A DNA stretch of 33,357 bases from assembly GCA_003168295.1 (NCBI GenBank), contig PMST01000320.1:1-33357 (forward strand), written 5' to 3'. Shown piece by piece: positions 15,683 through 23,403 of this stretch. The notes beneath the pieces were generated by a model. It ran no database searches, was not told the DNA's origin, and saw only the letters and a list, made by a program, of their open reading frames with translations. The position numbers and the translations under genes were made by a program. This DNA is from Actinomycetota bacterium (GTDB taxonomy: Bacteria > Actinomycetota > Actinomycetes > Streptosporangiales > Streptosporangiaceae). Every line of letters starts with the position of its first letter. Position 1 is the first letter of the stretch.

Positions 15683-16360
15683 CTAGTAGGTGGCGCGGCC
15701 GCCGCTGATGTCGTAGATGGCGCCGGTGGAAAAGCTCACCCGGTCCGAACTGAGAAACGCGACAAGCTCGGCGACCTCCTCGGGCCGGCCGACACGCTTC
15801 ATCGGGATCAGGCTGGTGATGTGGGCGAGCACGTCCGGTGCCGTGCTGTCGTTCATCGGCGTGGCGATGACGGCCGGGGCGATGGCGTTGACCAGTACTC
15901 CGGTCAACGCCAGTTCCTTGCCCGCCGACTTGGTCAGGGCGATCACGGCGCCCTTGGACGCCGAGTAGACCGACAGGTTCGGGTTGCCGTCCTTGCCGGC
16001 GATGCTGGCGAAGTTCACTACCCGTCCCCAGCCCCGGTCGCGCATGCCGGGCACGAAGACCCGCATGGTGTTCACCGTGCCCAGCACGTTGACCTCGAAG
16101 ACGCGGCGCCACTCCGCCGCGGTCGTCTCCAGCAGAGGCTTGTTCGCGCCCACGATGCCGGCCGAGTTGATGAGCACGTCGACGGGGCCGATCTGGCCCG
16201 CCACCAGGCGCAGCGCGGCCTCGTCGGTCACGTCGGCGACGATGTCGGCCGGGCCGCTGACGTCCAGGGTGGTCACGGCGAGGCCCTCGGCGCGCAGCCG
16301 TTCGGCGGTCGCCGCGCCGAGCCCGCTCGCGCCGCCGGTCACCAGAGCAGTACGGGTCAT
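15683..16360 (-). CDS. Short-chain dehydrogenase/reductase (classical SDR)
   Basis: A 225-residue oxidoreductase. It shows TALVTGGASGLGAAT (TGxxxGxG cofactor loop), an Asp ending strand 2 (TLDVSG, favouring NAD+), NSAGIVG, catalytic Ser in FASIAG and YSASKGAV (YxxxK). The C-terminal FLSSDRVSFSTGAIYDISGG is typical of FabG-like 3-oxoacyl or alcohol dehydrogenases. ATG 16360 is used; ATG 16366 in frame is also possible, with TAGGCT upstream acting as a -10. It converges on the MFS gene (15 bp) and is divergent from the PanE-like gene. Substrate unknown. Confidence 0.88.
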   Translation of the reverse strand: MTRTALVTGGASGLGAATAERLRAEGLAVTTLDVSGPADIVADVTDEAALRLVAGQIGPVDVLINSAGIVGANKPLLETTAAEWRRVFEVNVLGTVNTMRVFVPGMRDRGWGRVVNFASIAGKDGNPNLSVYSASKGAVIALTKSAGKELALTGVLVNAIAPAVIATPMNDSTAPDVLAHITSLIPMKRVGRPEEVAELVAFLSSDRVSFSTGAIYDISGGRATY

Positions 16361-16453
16361 GATCATTCTGAGCCTAGCGCGTGGATGGCCAGACCCTGGC
16401 ATCTAACGGATACCTGCCGTCTGGAGCTGGCGGCCGCGGGCCGGCCTGCCACA

Positions 16454-17458
16454 ATGGGTGAAGTGCGCTACATCATCATCGGGGCCGGCGCGGTGGGCGG
16501 GACCATCGGCGGCCGGCTGTTCGAAGGCGGCCATGAGGTCGTGCTGGTGGCCCGCGGCCCGCATCTGGACGCGCTGCGTGCGCACGGCCTCCGGCTGGTC
16601 ACCCCGGACGGCGAGGTCGCGCTGCCGGTGGCTACGGTCGGCCAGCCCGGCGAACTCGACCTGCGCGACGGCGATGTCCTCGTCCTGACGGTCAAGACCC
16701 AGGACGCCGAGGCGTTGCTCGCCGAATGGGCCTGGCGGCCCGTCCGCGGCGGCACCGTGGCGGCCGAGTCGCTGCCCGTGGTGTGCGCGCAGAACGGGGT
16801 GGCGAGCGAGCGGATAGCCTTGCGCCGCTTCCGGCGCGTGTACGGGATGTGCGTCTGGCTGCCAGCCACGCACCTGGAGCCGGGAACGGTGCAGGCTCAG
16901 GGCGCTCCGCTGTCCGGGATGCTGCTTATCGGCCGCTATCCGTCCGGGATCGACGCGATGGCGACGCGGCTCGGTGCGGATCTGGCCCAGAGCCGTTTCC
17001 TCGCCCCGGTCAGCGCGGACGTGATGCGGTGGAAGTACGGCAAGCTGCTGGGCAACCTCAATAACGCGATCGAGGCGGTCTGCGGTCACGACGCCGGGGA
17101 CGGCGCCGCCGACCTGCGCCGGCGTGCGACGACAGAAGGAACGGCAGTGCTTGACGCCGCCCGCATCGGCTACGCGAGCGAGCAGGAGAGCGCGGACATC
17201 CGCGGCGACCGGGTGCGGGTCCAGCCGGTCAACGGTTCGCCGCGGGGCGGCGGCTCGTCCTGGCAGAGCCTGGCCCGGGGTACCGGGTCGATAGAGGCCG
17301 ACTACCTCAACGGGGAAATCGTGCTGCTCGGCCGGAAGCACGGCGTGCCCGCGCCGGTGAACGAGGTGCTGCAGCGGCTGGCCAACCAGGCCGCCCGGGA
17401 GCGCAAGGCGCCGGGGAGCACCACGCCCGGCGAGGTCATGGCGCTTATCGACGCCTGA
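16454..17458 (+). CDS. PanE/ApbA-family 2-dehydropantoate 2-reductase-like oxidoreductase
   Basis: A 334-residue NADP-dependent reductase family member. It opens with RYIIIGAGAVGGTIGGRL (GxGAxGG Rossmann loop) and VVLVARG, then VLTVKTQD (the strand-4 K-T-Q) and CAQNGV. The catalytic Lys region is MRWKYGKLLGNLNNAIEAVC. PanE proper reduces ketopantoate for coenzyme A synthesis. The many paralogues in actinomycetes act on other 2-keto acids, and this one is outside a pantothenate operon, so a side role is as likely. ATG 16454 is chosen, but GTG 16463 (seven bases after CACAAT) would also start the fold properly. Confidence 0.85.
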   Translation: MGEVRYIIIGAGAVGGTIGGRLFEGGHEVVLVARGPHLDALRAHGLRLVTPDGEVALPVATVGQPGELDLRDGDVLVLTVKTQDAEALLAEWAWRPVRGGTVAAESLPVVCAQNGVASERIALRRFRRVYGMCVWLPATHLEPGTVQAQGAPLSGMLLIGRYPSGIDAMATRLGADLAQSRFLAPVSADVMRWKYGKLLGNLNNAIEAVCGHDAGDGAADLRRRATTEGTAVLDAARIGYASEQESADIRGDRVRVQPVNGSPRGGGSSWQSLARGTGSIEADYLNGEIVLLGRKHGVPAPVNEVLQRLANQAARERKAPGSTTPGEVMALIDA

Positions 17459-17464
17459 CGATCG

Positions 17465-18553
17465 TCAGCCGTCCGGCCGAAGATGGCGGCTGGCGAGGCG
17501 GGTTCCGCCGCGCTCGCGGCGGCCGGCGCTGGACCGCATGGCGGGGACGATCTCGCTGGTGACGAGCCCGCGTTCACTGGTGAGTTCGTCGATGACAGCA
17601 AACGCCGCGGAAATCCGGTCCGGGGTATCGATGACGATCGTGACGGCGGGGACGTGCCGGCCCAGTTGCAGCAGCCGGTCGCCGTGTGGCGCGTGGTCGC
17701 CGTGGAAGCCCCAGATGCCGCGCTGGGTGGTGGCGCCGCTGAGCCCGGCCGCCCGGAGCCGGCGGACAATGGCCCGGTGCATCGGTTCCCCGTGCACCTG
17801 TACCGCCTCTGAGGTGTACACCATGAGCTTGTGCCACAGCGCCATGCCGTGGTCATCGGCGCCGGGCAGGGCCGCCGGGGTGGCCAGGAGCCGGCCGTCC
17901 CGCTTGCAGATCCGGACGCGTTCGAGGGTGAGCAGCGGGCGCTGCAGCAGCGGGCCGAGCTCGGACAGGATGCCGCGGATCCGGTCCCCGGCGCCGACGG
18001 CGATGACCATCATGGGCACTTCGGCGTTCCGGCTGAAGAAGGCGGCCCGTTCCCGGCGGCCGTGCGCGGTGCCGTCCACGCCGAGCAGCGCGGTGGCGCC
18101 GTCGAGGCCACGGCGATGCAGCAGGTCGCAGACCGCGACGAAGGCCGGGACCCGGCCGGCACGTTCCTGGCGGCCGAGGTAGATGGTCAGCTTGGTCGCC
18201 TCGTGCAGGTCCTCGGGCGACCAGACGGGCGCGGTGACATCGGTCAGCAGCCGGGCTCGCTCCACGGTGACCAGGCCGGTGCGGTTGAGCTGGACGGTCT
18301 GCGGGAGAACGGCCTCGATGCGGAACCGGGTGTCGACGGCGATCGCGATCAGCGGCAGGTCCTCGGACAGGGTCAGGGAGCGGTCGGTGCGCAGGTGGTG
18401 CTTGAGCCCGAAACCCTCGGTGCCGCGCAGCAGGATGCTGGCCGCGATCTCGTGCCGCCCGTACAACTCGATCAGGGCGTCCGCGGTGAAGGCGCCCTCG
18501 CTTCGGTGCCGTTCGCCGAAGTAGCTGGTGAGCTTGACGCAGTCGTCCGTCAC
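17465..18553 (-). CDS. Triple-DUF190 (PII-like) protein of the fluoride operon
   Basis: A 362-residue protein made of three consecutive DUF190 repeats (about residues 1-105, 115-218, 232-342). Each repeats the pattern KLT.YLGE/KLMVYTSE, helix, I.....GLxGAT/ASILLRGxxGFG, LLxLxxDLPxxIxxVDxxxRI. DUF190 has the PII/ACT-like ferredoxin fold and is regularly encoded next to CrcB/FluC fluoride channels; its role is unproven, probably nucleotide- or ion-responsive regulation. Most DUF190 proteins are single domains of ~110 residues. The ATG overlaps the upstream FluC stop (ATGA), making it the third gene of the operon. Confidence 0.88.
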   Translation of the reverse strand: MTDDCVKLTSYFGERHRSEGAFTADALIELYGRHEIAASILLRGTEGFGLKHHLRTDRSLTLSEDLPLIAIAVDTRFRIEAVLPQTVQLNRTGLVTVERARLLTDVTAPVWSPEDLHEATKLTIYLGRQERAGRVPAFVAVCDLLHRRGLDGATALLGVDGTAHGRRERAAFFSRNAEVPMMVIAVGAGDRIRGILSELGPLLQRPLLTLERVRICKRDGRLLATPAALPGADDHGMALWHKLMVYTSEAVQVHGEPMHRAIVRRLRAAGLSGATTQRGIWGFHGDHAPHGDRLLQLGRHVPAVTIVIDTPDRISAAFAVIDELTSERGLVTSEIVPAMRSSAGRRERGGTRLASRHLRPDG

Positions 18554-18918
18554 AGCTGCGCTCCGAGCAGGCGGCCCAGCGCCGCGGCGGCGATGCCGAG
18601 CGCGAGGCTGACGATCACGTTGACCGCGGCCATCCGGTACTGGCGTTCCTCGGTCAGCCGCTGGGTTTCCAGCATCCAGGTCGAGAACGTCGTGTACGAG
18701 CCGACGGCGGCGGTGCCGGCCAGCAGCGCCTGCTCGTGGCCGAGGGCCAGCCCGGTGATCAGGCCCAGGATCACCGCGCCGGACACGTTGACGGCCAGGG
18801 TGCCGAGCGGGAAATCACGGTCCGCGGCGGAGGCCACCAGGCCGTCAGCCAGGAAGCGGAGCACCGAACCCGCCCCGCCGATCAGCATGACACCCACCCA
18901 GAGCAGCACGTTCATCAT
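18550..18918 (-). CDS. crcB: FluC/CrcB fluoride channel subunit (second)
   Basis: A 122-residue, four-helix membrane protein that exports fluoride as a dual-topology or paired dimer. It shows [34 protein letters not shown] (conserved GTxxVNxxG) and [13 protein letters not shown] (the Phe-box TTFST). Normal length for the family. ATG 18918 overlaps the stop of the preceding crcB (ATGA) and its own stop overlaps the DUF190 start. The frame is open further upstream but that part lies inside the first channel gene. Two adjacent, divergent FluC genes suggest a heterodimer with fixed opposite topologies. Confidence 0.92.
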   Translation of the reverse strand: MMNVLLWVGVMLIGGAGSVLRFLADGLVASAADRDFPLGTLAVNVSGAVILGLITGLALGHEQALLAGTAAVGSYTTFSTWMLETQRLTEERQYRMAAVNVIVSLALGIAAAALGRLLGAQL

Positions 18919-19424
18919 CGCACCCGGACCCGGACCCGCCGAACCACCGCGCTGGCCAGCTGAATCGCCGCGAAACCGGCGGCCACGCTGGCCGCCGCGT
19001 AGCCGGCCGCCAGGCCCCAGGCGTGGGCGTCGAGCATCTTGAGGATCTCCACCTGCATCGTGGAGAAGGTGGAAAGGCCCCCGCACAAGCCGGTGCCCAG
19101 CAGCGGCCGCCGGTAGCTGGACAGCGGCAGCCGTTCGGCGAGCCGGGTGACGAAGTAGCCGAGCAGGAACGCGGCCGCGATATTGACCGCGAACGTGGGC
19201 CACGGCCAGGCCGTCGCCGGCCGCGGGAACGATTCGGCCAGCGCCGCGCGCGCCAGCGTGCCGAGTGCGCCGCCGGCGAAGATCGCGGCGACTTCGCGCC
19301 GGTCGACCTGGGGCAGCCGCCGCGCGCGGACGCCGGTCCGGGCCGTCCCGGCCCGGCCGGCGGCTTCGGTGGCGGCGGTACCGGCGACAGGCAGCCCGGC
19401 ACTGTCCGGTGACGGCTTCGGCAC
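18915..19424 (-). CDS. crcB: FluC/CrcB fluoride channel subunit (first), with polar N-terminal extension
   Basis: A 169-residue protein. The channel part begins near residue 48 with [16 protein letters not shown], then [17 protein letters not shown] and [17 protein letters not shown] (the first Phe-box position is kept, but TTF has become STF). About 45 residues of Ala/Arg/Pro-rich, non-membrane sequence precede it, which is unusual because FluC is normally ~125 residues. GTG 19424 is preferred (GGAG eight bases upstream); TTG 19430 is in frame too. An internal start closer to the channel cannot be excluded. First gene of the operon, downstream of a structured leader. Confidence 0.87.
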   Translation of the reverse strand: MPKPSPDSAGLPVAGTAATEAAGRAGTARTGVRARRLPQVDRREVAAIFAGGALGTLARAALAESFPRPATAWPWPTFAVNIAAAFLLGYFVTRLAERLPLSSYRRPLLGTGLCGGLSTFSTMQVEILKMLDAHAWGLAAGYAAASVAAGFAAIQLASAVVRRVRVRVR

Positions 19425-19459
19425 GCGCAAGACTCCATTTCCGTTCCGGAATCTGAAAA

Positions 19460-19510
19460 GAAGCCATCAGCCGCGGCGCGCGGCGATTCGGGAAGCATGG
19501 CTTCCGCGCC
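19460..19510 (-). promoter_or_regulatory. Structured leader of the crcB operon, candidate fluoride riboswitch
   Basis: Read on the minus strand, the leader begins with a hairpin GGAAGC-cat-GCTTCC (19505-19491), continues CGAATCGCC and ends GGCTGATGGCTTC (19472-19460). GAAGCCAT within the hairpin is exactly complementary, over 8 bases, to ATGGCTTC at the end, giving two mutually exclusive pairings or a pseudoknot. The order hairpin, A-x-CGCC, GGCTGATGxC-TC resembles the fluoride (crcB) riboswitch consensus. The 5' GATGG element of the consensus is not evident. It sits about 35 bases before the crcB start. Confidence 0.4.
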
Positions 19511-20006
19511 AGGACATCATCTGGCCACCGCGAGTTTATTCGACGGGCCCCGGGGGGCGAGCAACGTACCCGGATCGCAGAATTCTCAAGGCCTCGTCAG
19601 CTTGTGCGGAATCGGCGTGGCGTTCCCGAAATGTCGGTACCCAGGTATCTTATAGAACAAGTAATCAAAAAGATCCCACGCGCGGTTCGGATCATTGTGT
19701 GGTGGGTGAGCCGTCGACCATCTGATGTAACGCCGAAAGTATCGATGTGCTGGCAACCTCGATGCATATCAGGCTGATGCGCATATCCCGCAACGTTTAC
19801 GGCGGATGCGACTCAAGCCCTTACCTGACCTCGCCGCTCTTCTTTCCTTACGGTTGGCACCAGGTCTTGCCGGGTGTCACTCGCAGTCAGCGGGCCGGAT
19901 CTGAGGTCCTCGTCGGCTCGGGCATGTAGCAGGTATGTGACCTTCGTCATCATGGCGGGGACCTAGGACCTTGACTGGATGATCGTTCGATCGGTTCACT
20001 GACGGT
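19511..20006. other. ~500-bp divergent intergenic region
   Basis: Between the crcB leader and the START-like gene. It contains an AT-rich patch (19648-19675, TATCTTATAGAACAAG and a run of A) suitable as the crcB promoter region, and two DosR-box-like palindromes near the right end. A 60-codon frame at 19747-19929 has no ribosome-binding site and no recognisable product, so it is not called. Confidence 0.5.
19937..19971 (+). promoter_or_regulatory. Two DosR/DevR-box-like palindromes upstream of the START-like gene
   Basis: GTGAC-CTTC-GTCAT (19937-19950) and GGGAC-CTAG-GACCT (19958-19971) resemble the actinobacterial DosR box GGGAC-NNNN-GTCCC with one to three mismatches each, 21 bp apart centre to centre. 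A -35-like TTGACT follows at 19971. DosR control is an inference; it fits the DevS-like helices encoded next door. Confidence 0.35.
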
Positions 20007-20540
20007 ATGTTCGTACGCGCCGAGGCCCAGGCGGAGATCAGCTTTACCCTGGCCCAGGCAAGGCTGGCGAACCTTGCCCGTGCTGGCTGGCTGCTGGACG
20101 CCTCGCAAAGTGCCTACGGAGCTGGGGCCACCGACCTGGCCCGGGCCGCCCCGCCAGGTCCCGTTCGGGGGAAGTCCAGGCTGGTCAATGTGCATTTCCG
20201 GGACCTGGCCGCGGACGGCGGCCCGGCCCATCTGGCGCTCAGATGGGAGGCGATCGGGCCCGGCGGAGAGCTGTTCCCTACCCTGGATGCCGACATCACG
20301 CTCAGCCCGGCCGGGGAGCACGCCACGACACTAACCCTGGCCGGGGTGTACCGGCCACCGCCCGGCAACCTGGGCGGTGAGGTGGATCAGGTGGTTTTGC
20401 GGCGCGTCGCCGAAGCTACGATCCACACGTTCGTCAACCGCATCGCTGACGCCATCATCGCCCCGGCCCGGCGACTGAAACCGGGCGGCGGAATCACAGA
20501 TGAGGGCTGGTTCTGGCCGTCAACCGCCGACGGGGTCTAG
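20007..20540 (+). CDS. START/SRPBCC-like protein of unknown function
   Basis: A 177-residue protein with no certain family. Alternating strands and a long C-terminal amphipathic helix (VLRRVAEATIHTFVNRIADAI, landmark residues 132-152), plus VNVHFRDLA, LALRWEAIGPGG, LDADITLSPAGEHATTLTLAGVYRPP, suggest a helix-grip (SRPBCC) fold that would bind a hydrophobic ligand. No signal peptide or membrane segment. It is preceded by DosR-box-like palindromes and converges, 26 bp apart, on the STAS-PAS gene. A decayed paralogue lies at 21728-22426 in the same convergent arrangement. Fold assignment is my inference. Confidence 0.65.
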   Translation: MFVRAEAQAEISFTLAQARLANLARAGWLLDASQSAYGAGATDLARAAPPGPVRGKSRLVNVHFRDLAADGGPAHLALRWEAIGPGGELFPTLDADITLSPAGEHATTLTLAGVYRPPPGNLGGEVDQVVLRRVAEATIHTFVNRIADAIIAPARRLKPGGGITDEGWFWPSTADGV

Positions 20541-20566
20541 GCGCCATCCGGCGTGGCGCCGTCATC

Positions 20567-21712
20567 TCACCCCGATCCGTTCCGCGGGGCGGGATCGGGC
20601 GGCTCATCATCGTCGCGGTCAGCGAACATGTGGTCATGGATCTCGCGGATCGTGTCGTCCAGGCGGCGCAGAGCGTCGGCGATCTGCTGCACGGCCACAT
20701 CATGGGGCAGGTCAATCGCGGCCTGCAGGCTGAGGCCGACGTGGAGGAGGCCGTTGACCACCCGGTCCAGGAGCCCACGGCCCCGGCGCGCCTGTTCTGC
20801 TGCGGCAGCGGCGCGAGCCAGATCGGCCAGGTCAGCGCGCGGCAGGTCCTCCGTGACGTCCCGGATCACGGCCAGGATAAAACGGCCCGTCGCGGTCGGC
20901 ACCGGGCTCAGGCTCACCCGGACCGGGAACGTGCTGCCGTCCTTGCGCCGCCCGGGCAGCCGCGCCCTGGCGGCCATCGGCCGGGCAGTCGGCTGCTGCG
21001 CGTATCCGGCCCGCTGGCTGATGTGCGCTGCCCGCAGGTCAGCGGGGACCAGCGACTCGACCGGCTGACCGATCAGCTCACCGGGCACGTAGCCGAACAT
21101 GTCCTCCGCCCGCCGGTTAGCCAGCACCACCACGCCATCGTCATCTGTCAGCACCACCCCGTCGTCCAGGGCGTCGACCAGCCCCCATACCACCGCCGGA
21201 GTGACCCCCGCGGCCTGAGATCTATTCCTCGGCGCGGCGGCCCGCCGCCGACGAAGCGAGACCTGGTCCTCGCCCTGCCCCTTGCCTGGTCTTGGCACCA
21301 GGGGGATGACACCTGGTGTCCCGGCGCCGACGGCAGCCTGCACAGACGGATAGATCGAGACCAGCCGGTCCAGCCCGCTGGCATCCAGGACCCGCCGGAC
21401 AATCTGGGCGGTGACCGCCACCCGCAGCTGCGCGCCGCTGACAGAGGCACGCTGGTAGGCGCGCAAAAGAGCATCCGCGCCACCGTGATCACACGAAACC
21501 GTCCCGGTCATATCCGCGATCAGCACGGCGGCGCCCCGGTTGACCAGTTCCAGCAACTGCTCGCGGATCTGCCCGGAATTAGACACGCCGATATGTTCCG
21601 GCAGCGTCACCACCGCCTGCCTTCCCGTCCACCGAACCGGGCACGGGCCATCAGGCACGGCAGCAACCAGCGCATCCGTCAAGGCCAGGGCACCGCCAAG
21701 CCGCGGCACCAC
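20567..21712 (-). CDS. STAS-PAS signalling protein with a histidine-less DevS-like C-terminal helix
   Basis: A 381-residue protein. Residues ~28-130 form a STAS (anti-anti-sigma) domain, but the phosphoacceptor motif D-S-S-G is replaced by CDHGG (74-78), so SpoIIAA-type phosphorylation is not expected. Residues ~175-290 are a PAS domain (VVLTDDDGVVVLANRRAEDMFG through RRKDGSTFPVRVSLSP). Residues ~305-363, LLDRVVNGLLHVGLSLQ to RRLDDTIREIHDHMF, match the dimerisation helices of DevS/DosS kinases but lack the His and any HATPase domain. It may bind or titrate a kinase partner. GTG 21712 is used; GTG 21709 is possible. Confidence 0.8.
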   Translation of the reverse strand: MVPRLGGALALTDALVAAVPDGPCPVRWTGRQAVVTLPEHIGVSNSGQIREQLLELVNRGAAVLIADMTGTVSCDHGGADALLRAYQRASVSGAQLRVAVTAQIVRRVLDASGLDRLVSIYPSVQAAVGAGTPGVIPLVPRPGKGQGEDQVSLRRRRAAAPRNRSQAAGVTPAVVWGLVDALDDGVVLTDDDGVVVLANRRAEDMFGYVPGELIGQPVESLVPADLRAAHISQRAGYAQQPTARPMAARARLPGRRKDGSTFPVRVSLSPVPTATGRFILAVIRDVTEDLPRADLADLARAAAAAEQARRGRGLLDRVVNGLLHVGLSLQAAIDLPHDVAVQQIADALRRLDDTIREIHDHMFADRDDDEPPDPAPRNGSG

Positions 21713-21727
21713 TGGTGAGTAGAGGGG

Positions 21728-22426
21728 ATGACTGGCACATCGTTAAAGCACCCTACTATCAGCCGGGGAAACCGGCGGACAACCTTCCGATCCGTAGATA
21801 CCCGTACGGGCATCCGGACCCGTTCAGATCAGTCCCTGACCTCGGGCGCGTTCCCGTCGGCTGTCCGTGTAAGTCCAAGGGCCGGTAAGGTCGTTCGTCC
21901 GTATGGCTCCCAGCGTGACCCCCACCCGAACACGGCGCCTGGCACCCTTGACGCCCTGGTGCTCGTCACCGCGAGCGGACCTTCTTCCGGTGACGTGGCC
22001 GCGGGTTGCCCTACCCAGACCCCTCCCTCGCAGGGAGCCTACGGTGATGGCCTTACTGGCCTGGTCCGGGTCGGCCCGCTGGGTACGGCGCCGGGCATGT
22101 CCAAACTGGTCGAGGTGCATTTCCTGGAAGTGGTGACCCGCGGTGAGTCCGCTGTGCTCGCGCTGCGGTGGGAGGCTACCGGGCCGGGCGGCAGGCCGTT
22201 CCCCGCCCTGGATGCCGACATGTCGCTGACCCCTGCCGGGGAACATTCCACCCGGCTCTCGCTGGCCGGGTCTACCGGCCTCCGCTCGCTGCTCTCGGCG
22301 CGGGCCTGGGACAGGGCGGTCTTTCACAGGATGGCCGACGCGACGGTAGGTCCCCGCTGGCCCGCGTCGCGGACGTTCTCGCCCGCCCTTAGGGGCCGGC
22401 CGGCGCCGTGCAGGGAACCGACATGA
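21728..22426 (+). pseudogene. Frameshifted paralogue of the START-like gene
   Basis: KLVEVHFLEVV, LALRWEATGPGGRPFPALDADMSLTPAGEHSTRLSLAG match the protein at 20007 closely. Then one base is missing (GGG-TCTACCGG versus GGGGTGTACCGG), so VYRPP continues in another frame. A compensating base about 40 nt later returns to the original frame for AVFHRMADAT. A third shift puts the last helix (SPLARVADVLARP) out of frame again. Upstream of about 22040 the frame is open but unlike the paralogue. Best read as a decaying copy, although the frame from 21728 remains formally open for 232 codons. Confidence 0.65.
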
Positions 22427-22462
22427 CCGGGGCGTTGCGCGCCGGGCAGTGGCCGAAATGCC

Positions 22463-22819
22463 CTAGCCCGGCTGCCCTCCGGAGAGCGCATCAGGCTGAT
22501 GGTGATCGAACGCGACGTTCCTGACATCCCGGATCGCCAGGTCCAGCTCGCCGATGGCTTCTTGGACCTTCCCGGCTCCCGGATGATCGCCGATCAGCCC
22601 CAGTGCCGTTTCGAGAGTGAGCCCCGCGGCGAACAGCCGTCGTACCACGAGGTCGTTCATGCCCGCGGTGATGCGGTCGCGCTCCTGCACCAGGAGAAGA
22701 GTCGCCTCCGCGCAGTCGCATGCCCTCCGGGGCGGGGGATCACGCGTCGGCCGTATGCTCGCCTCGTCTAGTTCTGATATCGCCCTGCAGCAGAGCGGCA
22801 CGCTTGATGATACGGACAT
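22463..22819 (-). CDS. Stand-alone DevS-like dimerisation (DHp) protein lacking the phospho-His
   Basis: A 118-residue protein. Residues ~45-105, VQERDRITAGMNDLVVRRLF then AAGLTLETAL and AIGELDLAIRDVRNVAFD, match the DHp helices of DosS/DevS-type kinases (cf. RDLHDxVIQRLFAxGLxLQ). Asn55 takes the place of the phosphorylated His and there is no ATPase domain. The first ~40 residues use untypical codons, so a later start is possible. It converges on the pseudogene with 36 bp between, mirroring the neighbouring START-like/STAS-PAS pair. It could act as a dimerisation partner or decoy for a two-component kinase; that is inference. Confidence 0.6.
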   Translation of the reverse strand: MSVSSSVPLCCRAISELDEASIRPTRDPPPRRACDCAEATLLLVQERDRITAGMNDLVVRRLFAAGLTLETALGLIGDHPGAGKVQEAIGELDLAIRDVRNVAFDHHQPDALSGGQPG

Positions 22820-23403
22820 CGTTGGATACCTGAGTCCTAACCGGCCGTGACTGGGCGTGCCACCAGGGTCAGGAGCGACGCGGGTTACCTGCGCATTTGC
22901 TCTGGCCTGGCGCAGGGTTCTGATGGATGCTTCTCCACCAGTAACACTACGCCTTGGTCCTGCGCCTGGATAGGCGTGACCGGCTCAACATCAGCCTGCG
23001 GTGCCGCCAGAGTCCTAGTCCCGCCATCTCCCTCGCAGGTGCCCGATCCGAGGCAGCGGGTGCCGTGTCAGGGCTCGGTGTAGCCGAATCGCGCCAGCGA
23101 CGCCGAAGGGGGTCTTGAGACGGCCGCCGCGAGCTGGACAATGGAAGGCGAGGAAGATGGCTTCGTGCTGTACCAGCCGGTGTGCTGCTTGAGCTGATGT
23201 GATCACTCGTGCCGCCCGGTGAGGGGACGGCGCGGGGAGCGCCGGACGCGGTACCCCTCAGCGGCACCGCCTAGCTGCGTGAGGCGTGGAAGGTCCAGTC
23301 GTCGTTATCCCTGCGGGAATGGCCGGCCATGTCAGGGTCACGCTGGCTATCAGGGCACCGCCGGGGCAGACTCCAGAGCTAGGACGCCGGCAAAGGAGCA
23401 GCG
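22820..23403. other. ~580-bp region without a supported gene
   Basis: Lower coding quality than the surroundings, and no frame on either strand combines a ribosome-binding site with recognisable protein. A 63-codon minus-strand frame (23015-23206) matches nothing I know. It may hold further debris of the duplicated signalling module. AAAGGAG at 23393-23399 belongs to the following crotonase gene. Confidence 0.5.

Noticed and set aside
19747..19929. 60-codon plus-strand frame in the crcB/START-like gap
   Set aside because: No Shine-Dalgarno or suitably spaced -10, and codon use unlike the neighbouring genes.
23015..23206. 63-codon minus-strand frame
   Set aside because: No ribosome-binding site and no recognisable protein; surroundings look like non-coding debris.
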